DNA of 64,000 nt. It comes from Sulfurivermis fontis (GTDB lineage: Bacteria > Pseudomonadota > Gammaproteobacteria > Thiohalomonadales > Thiohalomonadaceae). Shown here one piece after another: positions 28,603 to 39,045 of the stretch. Each line of letters begins with the position of its first letter. Position 1 is the stretch's first letter. Under the pieces are notes generated by a model that saw nothing but the letters and a program-made list of their open reading frames with translations, was not told the DNA's origin and did not search any database. Both the position numbers and the translations under genes were made by a program. The stretch covers positions 1,418,501-1,482,500 of the forward strand of contig NZ_AP018724.1 in assembly GCF_004001245.1 (NCBI RefSeq), written 5' to 3'.

Positions 28603-29778
28603 CTAGTCCTCCGGGAAATACAGCGCCCCGAGGTTGTACAGGTCGGTGAGCAGCTCCAGCAGGTCCTTGTCGTCCAGGTAGGGCAGCAGCTCCTTGTAGC
28701 GGAACACGCGCTGGCCGGCGAGCATCTGCGCCACCTTGGGGCCGTCGCCGTACATTTCGTATTCCTCGCCGGCCACATACAGGCGCGTCACGCCGGCGGC
28801 ATCCGTAAAGTGGGCGTAGCGGGTGTATTCGCTGCGCCACAGTTCGCCGTGTTTCTTGAACAGATCCTTGAACTTCTTCGGCCGCAGTTCCTCTTCCGGC
28901 TCCGGCACGTAGTGGCCGGGGCGCACGTCGGTGATGTAGGAGGCGAACCAGCGGTCGATGCTGTCGTCGTCCATGGGAATGGAGCGGATCAGCGCGCGGA
29001 AGGATTCGCGTGCATCCAGCGCAATCTCGCCCGGCCATTGCTGCGGCTTGAGGTCGGGGTCGCGGTAAAAGGCATCGACATCGAACTTGGTGAGCACATC
29101 GTTGCAGTAGCCGGAGATGATGCCGCCCACGGTGGGGGCGCGATAGCCGACGGAGATGGTGATGCAGTCGTTGTCCAAGGCCACGCCATGGTGTGCCACG
29201 CCTGGCGGCAGGTAGAGCATGTCGCCCGGCTCCAGCACCCATTCCTCTTCCGCCACGAAGTTCTTCATGATCTTGAGCGGCAGGTCCGGCAGCAGGTCGT
29301 CGTCGGTGGGCTCCTGGCGGTTGATCTGCCAGCGGCGGTGACCGGCGCCCTGGATCAGGAACACGTCGTAATTGTCGGCGTGGGGGCCGACCGTACCGTG
29401 CTCCGGCGCATAGCTGACCATCACGTCATCCAGGCGCCAGTTGGGCAGGAAGTTGAAACGTTCCTGCAACAGGGCGAATTCCGGCACGTGTTTGTTGATT
29501 TCCTGCACCAGCACCGTCCAGTGCGTGGCCGGCAGGGTGGTGAAGCGTTCCTCGGCGAACGGGCCGTGCTCCAGCTGCCAGGGTTTCTCGCCGCCCTGTT
29601 CCATGATCAGGCGCGATTCCACGTCTTCCTCGCAGGCGAGACCGGCCAGCTCCTCCGGCGTCACCGGGCACTGGTAGCCGGGCAGCGCCTGGCGGATCAG
29701 CAGCGGCTCCTTCTGCCAGTACTTGTCCAGGAACTCTTCTACCGAAAGGCCGCCGAGCAGAGTCTTGATGTCGTGCAT
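28603..29778 (-). CDS. roxA: Ribosomal protein L16 arginine hydroxylase RoxA (JmjC/cupin-like)
   Basis: A 391-residue 2-oxoglutarate/Fe(II) oxygenase of the YcfD/RoxA family, which hydroxylates an arginine of ribosomal protein L16. The JmjC core holds the HxD iron ligands in 'VGPHADNYDVFLIQ' and the distal histidine in 'PPGVAHHGVALD'. The N-terminal 'EEFLDKYWQKEPLLIRQALP' is typical and a winged-helix C-terminal part follows. ATG 29778 is used; a start six codons earlier is possible. Upstream lie AACGCAAAG-type repeats and a REP hairpin. Confidence 0.9.
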   Translation of the reverse strand: MHDIKTLLGGLSVEEFLDKYWQKEPLLIRQALPGYQCPVTPEELAGLACEEDVESRLIMEQGGEKPWQLEHGPFAEERFTTLPATHWTVLVQEINKHVPEFALLQERFNFLPNWRLDDVMVSYAPEHGTVGPHADNYDVFLIQGAGHRRWQINRQEPTDDDLLPDLPLKIMKNFVAEEEWVLEPGDMLYLPPGVAHHGVALDNDCITISVGYRAPTVGGIISGYCNDVLTKFDVDAFYRDPDLKPQQWPGEIALDARESFRALIRSIPMDDDSIDRWFASYITDVRPGHYVPEPEEELRPKKFKDLFKKHGELWRSEYTRYAHFTDAAGVTRLYVAGEEYEMYGDGPKVAQMLAGQRVFRYKELLPYLDDKDLLELLTDLYNLGALYFPED

Positions 29779-29836
29779 GGTGTGTATCCCATACAAAAAG
29801 CGTTGAACGCAAAGAACGCAAAAGGCCGCAAAGTGA

Positions 29837-29910
29837 TGTGGGAGCCCGATTTATCGGGCGATTACGGCGCGGGCCAAGCCGCTTTCGCCCGGCATGGCCA
29901 GACTCCCACA
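29837..29910. repeat. REP-like hairpin repeat
   Basis: Outer arms TGTGGGAG and CTCCCACA enclose GCCCGATTTATCGGGC and GCGGGCCAAGCCGC..., a composite hairpin of the type scattered through gammaproteobacterial genomes. It is flanked by degenerate AACGCAAAG/CTTTGC repeats (29801-29830 and 29941-29962). Confidence 0.65.
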
Positions 29911-29974
29911 GAGGCAGTAGCCGCTTGACTCAATAATCGTTGCGCCCTTTGCACCTTTGCCTTGAAGGGGTTAA

Positions 29975-30002
29975 GGAAGCTCTGAATAAGTTCAGAGCTT
30001 CC
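29975..30002. repeat. Solitary MITE terminal palindrome serving as purB terminator
   Basis: GGAAGCTCTGAA and TTCAGAGCTTCC form a 12-bp stem with a four-base loop. This is the terminal inverted repeat of the MITE family without any interior. It begins immediately after the purB TAA stop (purB reads leftward), and TTAA flanks both sides. As a hairpin right behind a stop codon it could act as a terminator. Confidence 0.75.
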
Positions 30003-31698
<1,696 letters not shown>

Positions 31699-34257
31699 AT
31701 GCTTAAAGAATATAGAGAACACGTCGAACAGCGCGCGGCCCAGGGCCTGCCCCCCTTGCCCCTGGATGCCAAGCAGGTCGCCGCCCTGGTGGAGCTGCTG
31801 AAGAACCCGCCCAAGGGCGAGGAGCAATTCCTGGCCGATCTGCTGACCCACCGCGTGCCGCCCGGCGTGGACGACGCCGCCTACGTCAAGGCCGGCTTCC
31901 TCACCGCCCTGGCCAAGGGCGAGGCCAAGTCCCCGGTCATCGATCGCAAGCGCGCCACCGAACTGCTCGGCACCATGCTGGGCGGCTACAACGTGCGCGC
32001 CCTCATCGAGCTGCTGGACGACGAAGACATGGCGCCCATCGCCGCCCAGGGCCTGGCCAAGACCCTGCTGATCTTCGACGCCTACCACGATGTCATCCAC
32101 AAGGCCAAGACCAACAACTGGGCCAAGCAGGTGGTCGATGCCTGGGCCGCGGCCGAGTGGTTCACCAGCAAGCCGAAGCTGGCCGAGTCCATCACCCTGA
32201 CCGTGTTCAAGGTCCCCGGCGAGACCAACACCGACGACTTCTCCCCGGCCTCCGAGGCCTGGAGCCGCCCGGACATCCCGCTGCACGCCCAGGCGATGCT
32301 GGTCAGCAAGATGCCCGATGCCCTCGCCACCATCGGGAAACTGAAGAAGGAGGGCCGCCCGCTGGCCTTCGTCGGCGACGTGGTCGGCACCGGCTCCTCG
32401 CGCAAGTCCGCCATCAACTCGGTGCTGTGGCACATGGGCGAGGACATCCCCTACGTGCCCAACAAGCGCCAGGGCGGCGTGATCCTCGGCGGCAAGATCG
32501 CCCCCATCTTCTTCAACACCGCCGAAGACTCCGGCGCGCTGCCCATCGAGTGCGACGTTTCCAAGCTCAACACCGGCGATGTCATCACCATCAAGCCTTT
32601 CGAGGGCAAGATCGTGAACGCCCAGGGCGAGGTGCTCGCTACCTTTGAGCTCAAGCCCACCACCATCGCCGACGAGGTGCGCGCCGGCGGCCGCATCCCG
32701 CTCATCATCGGCCGCTCGCTCACCGACAAGACCCGCGAGGCGCTGGGCCTCAAGGCATCGGACCTGTTCACCCGCCCGGTGGCCCCGAAAGACACCGGCA
32801 AGGGCTACACCCTGGCGCAGAAGATGGTCGGCAAGGCCTGCGGCGTACAGGGCATCCGCCCCGGCACCTACTGCGAACCGCGCATGACCACCGTCGGCTC
32901 GCAAGACACCACCGGCGCCATGACCCGCGACGAGTTGAAGGAACTGGCCTGCCTCGGCTTCTCCGCCGATCTGGTGATGCAGTCCTTCTGCCACACCGCC
33001 GCCTACCCCAAGCCGGTGGACATCAAGCTGCACCACACGCTGCCCGAGTTCATCACCACCCGCGGCGGCGTCTCGCTGCGCCCCGGCGACGGCGTGATCC
33101 ACTCCTGGCTCAACCGTATGCTGCTGCCCGACACCGTCGGCACCGGCGGCGACTCCCACACCCGTTTCCCCATCGGCATTTCCTTCCCGGCCGGTTCCGG
33201 TTTGGTGGCCTTCGCCGCCGCCCTCGGCGTGATGCCGCTCGACATGCCCGAGTCGGTGCTGGTGCGCTTCAAGGGCCAGATGCAGCCCGGCGTCACCCTG
33301 CGCGACCTGGTCAACGCCATTCCCTACGTGGCCATCCAGCAGGGCCTGATGACGGTGGCGAAGGAGGGCAAGAAGAACGTCTTCAACGGCCGCATCCTCG
33401 AGATCGAAGGCCTGCCCGACCTGAAGGTGGAGCAGGCGTTCGAACTGTCCGACGCCAGCGCCGAGCGCTCCGCCGCCGCCTGCACCGTGCGCCTCAACAA
33501 GGAACCGATCATCGAATACCTGCAGAGCAACATCACCCTGCTCAAGTGGATGATCGCCAACGGTTACGAAGATAAGCGCACCCTGAGCCGCCGCATCGAG
33601 GCGATGGAGGCGTGGATCGCCGACCCGCAACTGCTGGAGCCGGACGCCGACGCCGAATACGCCGCGGTGATCGAGATCGACCTCAACGAGATCAAGGAAC
33701 CGATCCTGGCCTGTCCCAACGACCCGGACGACGTCAAGCTGCTGTCCGAAGTCGCCGGCACCCAGATCGACGAGGTGTTCATCGGCAGCTGCATGACCAA
33801 CATCGGCCACTACCGCGCCGCCGGCAAGGTGCTGGAGAAGGTCGCCAACGTCCCCACCAAATTGTGGATCGCCCCACCCACCCGCATGGACCAGCGCCAG
33901 CTGACCGAGGAGGGCTACTACGCCATCTTCGGCAAGGCCGGCGCGCGTACCGAGATGCCGGGCTGCTCGCTCTGCATGGGCAACCAGGCCCGCGTCGCCG
34001 ACAACGCCACCGTGATCTCCACCTCCACCCGCAACTTCCCCAATCGCCTGGGCAAGGGGGCGAATGTGTATCTGTCGTCGGCGGAACTGGCGGCGGTGGC
34101 GGCGATGATTGGGCGGATTCCGACCGTGGCCGAGTATATGGAGGCGGTGAAGGGGTTGGAGCCGATGGCGGGGGATATCTACCGCTACCTGAACTTCAAC
34201 CAGATTGCCGAGTACGAGGATGTGGCGAAGAAGGTCATTCCGATCAGGGCGGCGTAG
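31699..34257 (+). CDS. acnB: Aconitate hydratase B
   Basis: An 852-residue bifunctional aconitase / 2-methylisocitrate dehydratase of the TCA cycle. The AcnB-specific HEAT-like N-terminal domain begins '[20 protein letters not shown]'. The swivel domain follows ('[20 protein letters not shown]'). The catalytic core has '[20 protein letters not shown]', and the cluster cysteines are in '[16 protein letters not shown]' and '[12 protein letters not shown]'. ATG 31699 gives the family N-terminus; the long open frame before it is untranslated leader. Methylcitrate activity would fit the prpE gene at 49.5 kb. Confidence 0.97.
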   Translation: MLKEYREHVEQRAAQGLPPLPLDAKQVAALVELLKNPPKGEEQFLADLLTHRVPPGVDDAAYVKAGFLTALAKGEAKSPVIDRKRATELLGTMLGGYNVRALIELLDDEDMAPIAAQGLAKTLLIFDAYHDVIHKAKTNNWAKQVVDAWAAAEWFTSKPKLAESITLTVFKVPGETNTDDFSPASEAWSRPDIPLHAQAMLVSKMPDALATIGKLKKEGRPLAFVGDVVGTGSSRKSAINSVLWHMGEDIPYVPNKRQGGVILGGKIAPIFFNTAEDSGALPIECDVSKLNTGDVITIKPFEGKIVNAQGEVLATFELKPTTIADEVRAGGRIPLIIGRSLTDKTREALGLKASDLFTRPVAPKDTGKGYTLAQKMVGKACGVQGIRPGTYCEPRMTTVGSQDTTGAMTRDELKELACLGFSADLVMQSFCHTAAYPKPVDIKLHHTLPEFITTRGGVSLRPGDGVIHSWLNRMLLPDTVGTGGDSHTRFPIGISFPAGSGLVAFAAALGVMPLDMPESVLVRFKGQMQPGVTLRDLVNAIPYVAIQQGLMTVAKEGKKNVFNGRILEIEGLPDLKVEQAFELSDASAERSAAACTVRLNKEPIIEYLQSNITLLKWMIANGYEDKRTLSRRIEAMEAWIADPQLLEPDADAEYAAVIEIDLNEIKEPILACPNDPDDVKLLSEVAGTQIDEVFIGSCMTNIGHYRAAGKVLEKVANVPTKLWIAPPTRMDQRQLTEEGYYAIFGKAGARTEMPGCSLCMGNQARVADNATVISTSTRNFPNRLGKGANVYLSSAELAAVAAMIGRIPTVAEYMEAVKGLEPMAGDIYRYLNFNQIAEYEDVAKKVIPIRAA

Positions 34258-34271
34258 TCTCGGACTCATCG

Positions 34272-34326
34272 CTCACCCTCTCCCCAGCTTATATTCCCTC
34301 TCCCTCAGGGAGAGGGCTAGGGTGAG
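34272..34326. repeat. Palindromic intergenic repeat / terminator after acnB
   Basis: Outer arms CTCACCCT and AGGGTGAG surround a strong inner hairpin (34296-34316, CCCTCTCCCT-C-AGGGAGAGGG). Repeats of this 'ccctctccc...gggagaggg' type are common in GC-rich gammaproteobacteria. Placed 14 bases after the acnB stop, it may terminate transcription. Confidence 0.65.
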
Positions 34327-34467
34327 GGGATAAATGGGCCCAAAAACCGCTTGTTCCCAAAGGACAACCTACCGCTATAATCGCCCCATCAGCCATAAAC
34401 AATTCATTGCCGAATTGAGGCGGGATAGCCTCATACCGGATTGAGTGGAAGAGATCGGGAGGACTTC

Positions 34468-34646
34468 ATGCAACACGCCAAACAGGACGCACTGGAGACC
34501 ATCGAAAAGCTCCCGATGATGCCGACATGGACGAAATCATGTACCGGCTCTATGTGCTGGATAAAATCCGCAAGGGTCAGGAGGCGGTAGAACAGGGCCG
34601 CACCACCATCAGCGAGGCGCTGAAGCGCGAGATCGAGTCGTGGTGA
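34468..34646 (+). pseudogene. Frameshifted antitoxin gene (ParD-like/RHH-type remnant)
   Basis: Frame one reads 'MQHAKQDALETIEKLP' and then breaks. The next frame continues 'DADMDEIMYRLYVLDKIRKG' and 'GRTTISEALKREIESW', giving a 59-residue protein of the kind paired with ParE/RelE toxins if one base is restored near 34514-34520. A ribosome site (GGGAGGA) precedes the ATG. The loss of a base explains the break. A truncated toxin frame follows directly. Confidence 0.65.
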
Positions 34647-34705
34647 TCTGGTCGGATCCGGCCAAGGCCGATCTGCGTTCAATTAAGGACATGCAATCGC
34701 TATAA
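34643..34705 (+). pseudogene. Truncated ParE/RelE-like toxin remnant
   Basis: GTG overlaps the antitoxin stop (GTGGTGA) and the frame reads 'VIWSDPAKADLRSIKDM' before a stop. 'WSDPAKADLRSI' is the standard N-terminus of ParE-family toxins, which normally run about 95 residues; only 20 remain. The stop falls in the -10 box (TATAAT, 34701-34706) of the next operon, so a deletion probably joined the two loci. Confidence 0.6.
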
Positions 34706-34743
34706 TCGGCCTATTCAAGGATTTCGGAGAACACCGGAACGTC

Positions 34744-35055
34744 ATGCACCCCCTAGTCGCCAGCCACCGCAAGGAAATCGCCGACCTCTGCCGGCGCTAT
34801 CGCGTCCGTCGGCTGGAGGTGTTCGGTTCCGCGGCGCGCGGCGACGACTTCGAACCGACCCGTTCGGACGTAGATTTTCTCGTCGAGTTCGAACCCGAAG
34901 GCCATCAAATTTCCCTCGCCGAGTATTTCGAGTTGCGCGATTCGCTCGCCAAAGTCACCGGGCGTCCGGTTGATCTGGTCATGGCCGGCGCGATTCGAAA
35001 CCCATACATCCTGGCGGACATCAACAAGAGCAGGGAGCTTGTTTATGGGTCGTGA
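34744..35055 (+). CDS. mntA: MntA-like minimal nucleotidyltransferase antitoxin
   Basis: A 103-residue minimal nucleotidyltransferase. The polymerase-beta motif 'VFGSAARGDDF...SDVDFLVEF' (GSxxRG then SDxDF) is intact. In type VII toxin-antitoxin systems this enzyme AMPylates and silences the HepT RNase encoded beside it. A perfect TATAAT (34701-34706) lies 38 bases upstream of the ATG. The end overlaps hepT by 11 bases. Confidence 0.85.
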   Translation: MHPLVASHRKEIADLCRRYRVRRLEVFGSAARGDDFEPTRSDVDFLVEFEPEGHQISLAEYFELRDSLAKVTGRPVDLVMAGAIRNPYILADINKSRELVYGS

Positions 35056-35395
35056 CCCGCGCGCCTTCTTGTGGGACGTGCTGGAAAACGCCGACGCCAT
35101 CGCGCAGTTTGTGCGTGGCCGCGAGCAGAAAGACTATTTGTCAGATGGAATGCTGCGTGCGGCCGTTGAACGGAAGTTGGAAATCATCGGCGAGGCGCTA
35201 AATCAGCTGAGCAAGGTTGCTCCTGAACTGGCGGCGCGTGTTCCGGAAGCGGCGCAGGCAATCGGACTGCGGAATGTATTGATTCACGGCTACACGCTTA
35301 CCGACAACAACATTGTGTGGCGGACAATCCAGACCGATATCCCTAGGCTTAGAACCAACGTCGATGGGCTGCTGGATGAGCTTGGTAAAGCGTAA
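35045..35395 (+). CDS. hepT: HepT-like ribonuclease toxin (DUF86)
   Basis: A 116-residue all-helical HEPN protein. The catalytic R-x4-H-x-Y motif is intact in 'LRNVLIHGYTLTD', the tyrosine being the AMPylation target in characterised pairs. 'ERKLEIIGEALNQLSKVAPE' matches the family core. The pairing with mntA and overlapping frames support a functional type VII toxin-antitoxin module. Confidence 0.85.
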   Translation: MGRDPRAFLWDVLENADAIAQFVRGREQKDYLSDGMLRAAVERKLEIIGEALNQLSKVAPELAARVPEAAQAIGLRNVLIHGYTLTDNNIVWRTIQTDIPRLRTNVDGLLDELGKA

Positions 35396-35429
35396 TGATG
35401 GAACCCGCGAATCAATGACAAGGTCTGGG

Positions 35430-35624
35430 ATGACGCCTAAGCCGAACACCCTTACCCAGCCATTCAACGACACGGTACGTAAGCGTTTTCTGCGCGATGA
35501 ATTGTTTCGCGAGGCGTTGATCGCTGAGGCGTTCAAGGAGATTGAGTCGGGCGAGAGGGCGGTTGGGCTTGCGATATTGAACGATTGCATCTTGTCGGCG
35601 TATCGCGGAGTGGAGCGGGGATAG
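35430..35624 (+). CDS. Short antidote-like protein (possible truncated HTH antitoxin)
   Basis: A 64-residue frame: 'QPFNDTVRKRFLRDELFREA' and 'AFKEIESGERAVGLAILNDC'. It resembles the N-terminal helix region of the small 'addiction module antidote' HTH regulators (pattern: FxxTVxxRxxxDxxFxxALxxEA), but the usual HTH that follows is missing and the end 'AYRGVERG' looks improvised. It is probably a remnant; translation is uncertain because no ribosome site is evident. Confidence 0.45.
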   Translation: MTPKPNTLTQPFNDTVRKRFLRDELFREALIAEAFKEIESGERAVGLAILNDCILSAYRGVERG

Positions 35625-35727
35625 TGAAATGGGGTATGGGTCATATCTACCAGGGGGAAGTCACCCCTGTGTCAAGATAGTTGCCGCCTCAATAGCTCTG
35701 TAACCTAAGGGGGCTGAGAGGTGAGAA

Positions 35728-35847
35728 ATGGCACGATACGGACGAGCATTCAAAGAGCGGGCGGTGGCGGGTAGTTCGGGGTCAGGGGTAGTTCGGGGTC
35801 AGAGTAAAAACTCCACCCTCATTCGTAGTTCGGGGTCAGAAACGTAG
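35728..35847 (+). pseudogene. Truncated IS transposase OrfA remnant
   Basis: The frame starts 'MARYGRAFKERAVA' after GAGAGGTGAG, a typical IS3-type OrfA N-terminus, but after 14 codons it runs into GTAGTTCGGGGTCAG repeats and stops. TGTCAAGATAGTTGCCGCC about 55 bases upstream could be the old terminal repeat. The family assignment is tentative. Confidence 0.5.
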
Positions 35848-35881
35848 TTCGGGGTCAGAGTAAAAACTCCACCCTCATTCG
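35771..35881. repeat. Four tandem GTAGTTCGGGGTCAG repeats
   Basis: Copies start at 35771, 35788, 35825 and 35844. Copies 2 and 4 extend identically through AGTAAAAACTCCACCCTCATTC; copies 1 and 3 are truncated. This motif resembles the REP sequences found near Y1-type REP-associated transposases, but no such gene is in the window. Confidence 0.75.
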
Positions 35882-35987
35882 GCAACCGGCGACACCCCCC
35901 CCGGCTATCCGACTCGGCTTTGACCTGAACAATGTGGTGAGAAACAACAGCTAGCGGTGTGCGGCATCCATGCCGCCCCTCGACTTC

Positions 35988-36872
35988 TTAACCCGCCAGT
36001 TTGTTTTTGAACTTCTGAAACAGATGCACAGCCCCGATGACGACGGTGCCCACCGCGAGACCGGCGAGCAGTTCGCTGGCCATGGCGGGGAGGGCGTCGA
36101 GCAGGTGGTGTACGGCGGTGATGTTGTGGACATACATGCCGCCGCCGACCAGCAGCATGGCGATGGTGCCGACCACGCCGAGCAGGCGGATCACCCGGGG
36201 CAGGGCGGCGACGAGAAGCTGGCCGAGGGCCTTCAGGCTGCGGGCACCCAGGCCGGTGTTCGTGCCGGCCCGAATGATGAGATGAAGGCCGGCATCATCC
36301 ATGCGCACCAGCAGGGCGACCAGGCCGTAGACGCCGACGGTGGCGAGGAGGGCGATGAAGCTGACCACCATGATCTGCGTCGGCATCGATTTTTCCACCA
36401 CGGTGCCGAGGGCGATGACGATGATCTCGATAGAGAGGATGAAGTCGGTGCGTATCGCCGCCTTGATCTTGGCGGCCTCGCGCTGCAGCAGGTCCTGTCG
36501 GTTGTCGGTCTCGCGCGCGGCGACGGTCTTGTCGTGATGGCCGGCAAACATTTCGTAGACCTTCTCGACGCCCTCGTAACAGAGATAGGCGCCGCCGATG
36601 AGCAGAATCGGCACGATGAGCCCGGGCAGGTAGGCACTGAGCAGGAGGGCGATGGGCAGGATGATCAGCTTGTTGATGAAAGAGCCCTTGGTGATAGCCC
36701 AGATCACCGGCAGTTCGCGACTGGCGTGAAATCCGGTCGCCTTTTCGGCATTTACCGCCAGATCATCGCCCAGGATGCCAGCGGTCTTTTTCGCCGCCAG
36801 CTTGCTCATCATTGCGGCGTCGTCAAGGAGCATCGCCACATCGTCCAGGATTGCAAAGATTCCACCGGCCAT
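35988..36872 (-). CDS. DUF808 (YedI-like) integral membrane protein
   Basis: A 294-residue inner-membrane protein. The N-terminus 'AGGIFAILDDVAMLLDDAAM' and 'VLGDDLAVNAEKATGF'-type segment ('GILGDDLAVNAEKATGFHAS') are diagnostic of DUF808, followed by about seven hydrophobic helices such as 'LIILPIALLLSAYLPGLIV' and 'VVGTIAMLLVGGGMYVHNI'. Function unknown. Its upstream side is bordered by MITE copy C. Confidence 0.88.
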   Translation of the reverse strand: MAGGIFAILDDVAMLLDDAAMMSKLAAKKTAGILGDDLAVNAEKATGFHASRELPVIWAITKGSFINKLIILPIALLLSAYLPGLIVPILLIGGAYLCYEGVEKVYEMFAGHHDKTVAARETDNRQDLLQREAAKIKAAIRTDFILSIEIIVIALGTVVEKSMPTQIMVVSFIALLATVGVYGLVALLVRMDDAGLHLIIRAGTNTGLGARSLKALGQLLVAALPRVIRLLGVVGTIAMLLVGGGMYVHNITAVHHLLDALPAMASELLAGLAVGTVVIGAVHLFQKFKNKLAG

Positions 36873-37069
36873 TGTTTCGTACCTTCTGGTTCAAGGTCCG
36901 ATTATAGGCCATCGCGATACGTGTATCCGCAAGGAAATGCAGTTGCCCCTGCACTCCCGGGCACAGTATCTGTTGCTGCGCAGTATTATGGAAGGTCTGA
37001 ATAAGTCCATCCTGGACTTCTCAGACCACGCCAAGCGAAAAGTGTGATTTTCGCTTGGCTTCATTTTTC

Positions 37070-38378
37070 GGGTCATCACCTGATCGAGTGGGTTGAATCA
37101 CCGATTTCTCATCTGAGCGGGGTATAGGTCAAGGCCGCCGAGATGGAAGTAGATGGCAGTACGGAAACGCTCCCGATTGCGGAACCCCCGCGCCCGGCTC
37201 TTCATGTGCTGGATGCGGCTGTTGATGCTTTCGGCATGGCCATTGTGTACCTTCAACACCACGGCATTGATGATGCCCCACAGGTGCTTCTTGATCGTTG
37301 CGGCGGTTTTCTTCACCGGCTCCAGTCGGCTGCGTACAGCCCAAGACAGCCAGCGCGTCCAGCCCTTGGCCGCCCAGGTGCGGCTGTCGTAGTGCCACAG
37401 GCCCATGGCGAATTCCTTGATGGCCCAGGCCCGCGCCGTTTTCAGGCTGCCATCGCGCAGTGCACGAAAGCGGTTCTGCTGCGCACGCGTCATGTTGGCC
37501 GGGTTGGTGAGCCAGTCATATTTGCTGCCCTTGAGGCAGTCCTCGCCCACGGCCAACAGGGAGCGATGCTCCTGTCGCCGTACCTTGTCCACCGCATCAT
37601 TCAGGTACTTGGCGACATGAAACTTGTCGAAGGCGATTTTCTCCCGCGCCTGTGGGATGTGCGCCTCCGTGGCGCTGATATAGGCCGGCCACATGTCCAT
37701 CGCCACCGCCTTGATGTTGGCCTTCTGCTCATCACTCAGCCCGGCATAGTAGGCCGACAGGCTCTCCGTCTTGCGGTCGTCCGCCACGTGCAGCACGACG
37801 CCACGTTCCTGGTCAGTCACCACGGTCACGTACTCGTGGCGCCGGGCGAAGGCGGTCTCGTCCACGCTCAAGTATTCCGGCGCTTGGCTCTCACGTCGGG
37901 ACAGCCCGCGCTTCACCGCGCGCTGCATCACTCTGTCGATGGCGCCCCAACTCAGCTTCAATTGTCGCGCCACCGCCTGCGTGCTCGCCTCCTTCAGCCA
38001 GTCAATGAGCAGCGCCTCGAACAGCGCCGTGAAACCCGAACCCGGTTCTGCCCACGGGACCGCCACCGTGACCACCCCGTGCTCTGCACATTGCACCCGC
38101 GGCACGTCCGCTTCCAGCACCGTCTTGTACTGGCAGGTGTCCAGATGGCGCCATTGCCGACGCCTGCTGTCGTAGCCGGGGCTGGGGCGTCCACAGTGCG
38201 GACAGCTCCACGTCACTCCCGGCTCCGGGACCACGTGAATCCGAACCTCCTCGGCATCACGCAGCAACTGCACATCGGCCACCTTCCACGGCGACCGTAA
38301 GCCAAGAATCTGGGCGTATAGGTCTATGTCTCTCATGACTCAACAGGGTAAGCTACCCACTCGATACGGGGAAGAGCC
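37070..38378. mobile_element. ISL3-family insertion sequence, complete (1,309 bp)
   Basis: It is bounded by the 8-base direct repeat CATTTTTC (37062-37069 and 38379-38386), the target-duplication length of ISL3. The ends are imperfect inverted repeats: left GGGTCATCACCTGATCGAGT, right (reverse strand) GGCTCTTCCCCGTATCGAGT, sharing ATCGAGTGGGT. One intact transposase gene fills it. It looks recent, since the duplication is perfect. Confidence 0.92.
37098..38336 (-). CDS. ISL3-family transposase
   Basis: A 412-residue DDE transposase. An N-terminal zinc finger ('SCPHCGRPSPGYDSRRRQWR', 'VPRVQCAEHG') precedes an HTH ('STQAVARQLKLSWGAIDRVM'). DDE residues are in 'LSVDETAFARRHEY', 'AVAMDMWPAYISA' and 'NGHAESINSRIQHMKSRARG'. 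The frame is complete, with no frameshift. Confidence 0.93.
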   Translation of the reverse strand: MRDIDLYAQILGLRSPWKVADVQLLRDAEEVRIHVVPEPGVTWSCPHCGRPSPGYDSRRRQWRHLDTCQYKTVLEADVPRVQCAEHGVVTVAVPWAEPGSGFTALFEALLIDWLKEASTQAVARQLKLSWGAIDRVMQRAVKRGLSRRESQAPEYLSVDETAFARRHEYVTVVTDQERGVVLHVADDRKTESLSAYYAGLSDEQKANIKAVAMDMWPAYISATEAHIPQAREKIAFDKFHVAKYLNDAVDKVRRQEHRSLLAVGEDCLKGSKYDWLTNPANMTRAQQNRFRALRDGSLKTARAWAIKEFAMGLWHYDSRTWAAKGWTRWLSWAVRSRLEPVKKTAATIKKHLWGIINAVVLKVHNGHAESINSRIQHMKSRARGFRNRERFRTAIYFHLGGLDLYPAQMRNR

Positions 38379-38496
38379 CATTTTTCAACGACTTATCGTC
38401 GTTGAAAAATGGCGGCACATCCCTGTGCCGCGGAAGCTCTGAACTTATTCAGAGCTTCCTTAGAATCCTCTGCTATTCCATCAGGAAGGACTACCC

Positions 38497-38977
38497 ATGT
38501 CGCCGCAGACACCAGCCTACGAACGTGCAGTCGCTCTCATCGATGCCGCCAATGCCGAGGATCCCAATACCGAGGAAGTCGCCGCGCAGCGACTATCCCA
38601 TGGATCGCAACGGCTATCTGCAATGGCGTACCCATCTCTACAAGTTCCATGCGGAAACTGCTGCGGCATTGATGGCGCAGGCAGGTTGCGCTGCGGAGGA
38701 TATCGAGCGGGTGAAACAGGCGGTGGGCAAGCGGGCGCTGAAGGTCAACCGCGACACCCAGCTGCTGGAGGACGTGGCGGCGCTGACCTTCATCGAGCAC
38801 TACATGCTGGACTTCGCCGGCAAGCACCCGGAATACGACGAGGCCAAGTGGATCGATATCGTCCGCAAGACGTGGAAGAAGATGTCGGAGCGTGCGCACC
38901 AGTTCGTGCTGTCCGGTGGCATCACCCTGCCGGAACCGCTGCGGCCGCTGATTCAGAAGGCGCTGGCGGAGAACTGA
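38497..38977 (+). pseudogene. Broken DUF4202 gene
   Basis: The N-terminus 'YERAVALIDAANAEDPNTEE' is in one frame from 38497. The rest, 'RSDYPMDRNGYLQWRTHLYK' through 'IVRKTWKKMSERAHQFVL', is in another frame. The segment that normally links them in DUF4202 proteins (about 40-50 residues, including '...RMSEWL...AARAQHIRRW...IPR' from memory) is missing, so an internal deletion of about 38575-38590 has shifted the frame. This is more than a sequencing slip. The function of DUF4202 is unknown. The gene starts 37 bases after MITE copy C. Confidence 0.7.
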
Positions 38978-39045
38978 CGGCGGAGAACACGGTCACCTGA
39001 AGCCGGCCCCACGCCACGGACGGTGTGTCGCCTGTCAGGCCGGCA

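Larger units (their letters stand above)
35625..35987. other. Gene-poor region with IS and repeat debris
   Basis: This 363-base stretch separates the antidote-like gene from the DUF808 gene. It holds a decayed IS start (35685-35770), a tandem REP-like array (35771-35881) and about 100 bases with no recognisable feature. Confidence 0.6.
36990..38459. repeat. MITE-like repeat, copy C, split by an ISL3 element
   Basis: The left part (36990-37069, starting GGAAGGTCTGAATAAGTCC) and right part (38379-38459) together rebuild a 153-base short-form element identical in layout to copy B once the duplicated CATTTTTC is counted once: 80 + 81 - 8 = 153. The IS interrupts the interior just before the CAACGAC hairpin. 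Confidence 0.88.

Noticed and set aside
35771-35881. CRISPR array
   Set aside because: Repeat spacing is irregular (17-37 bases), spacers are lacking and no cas genes are near.
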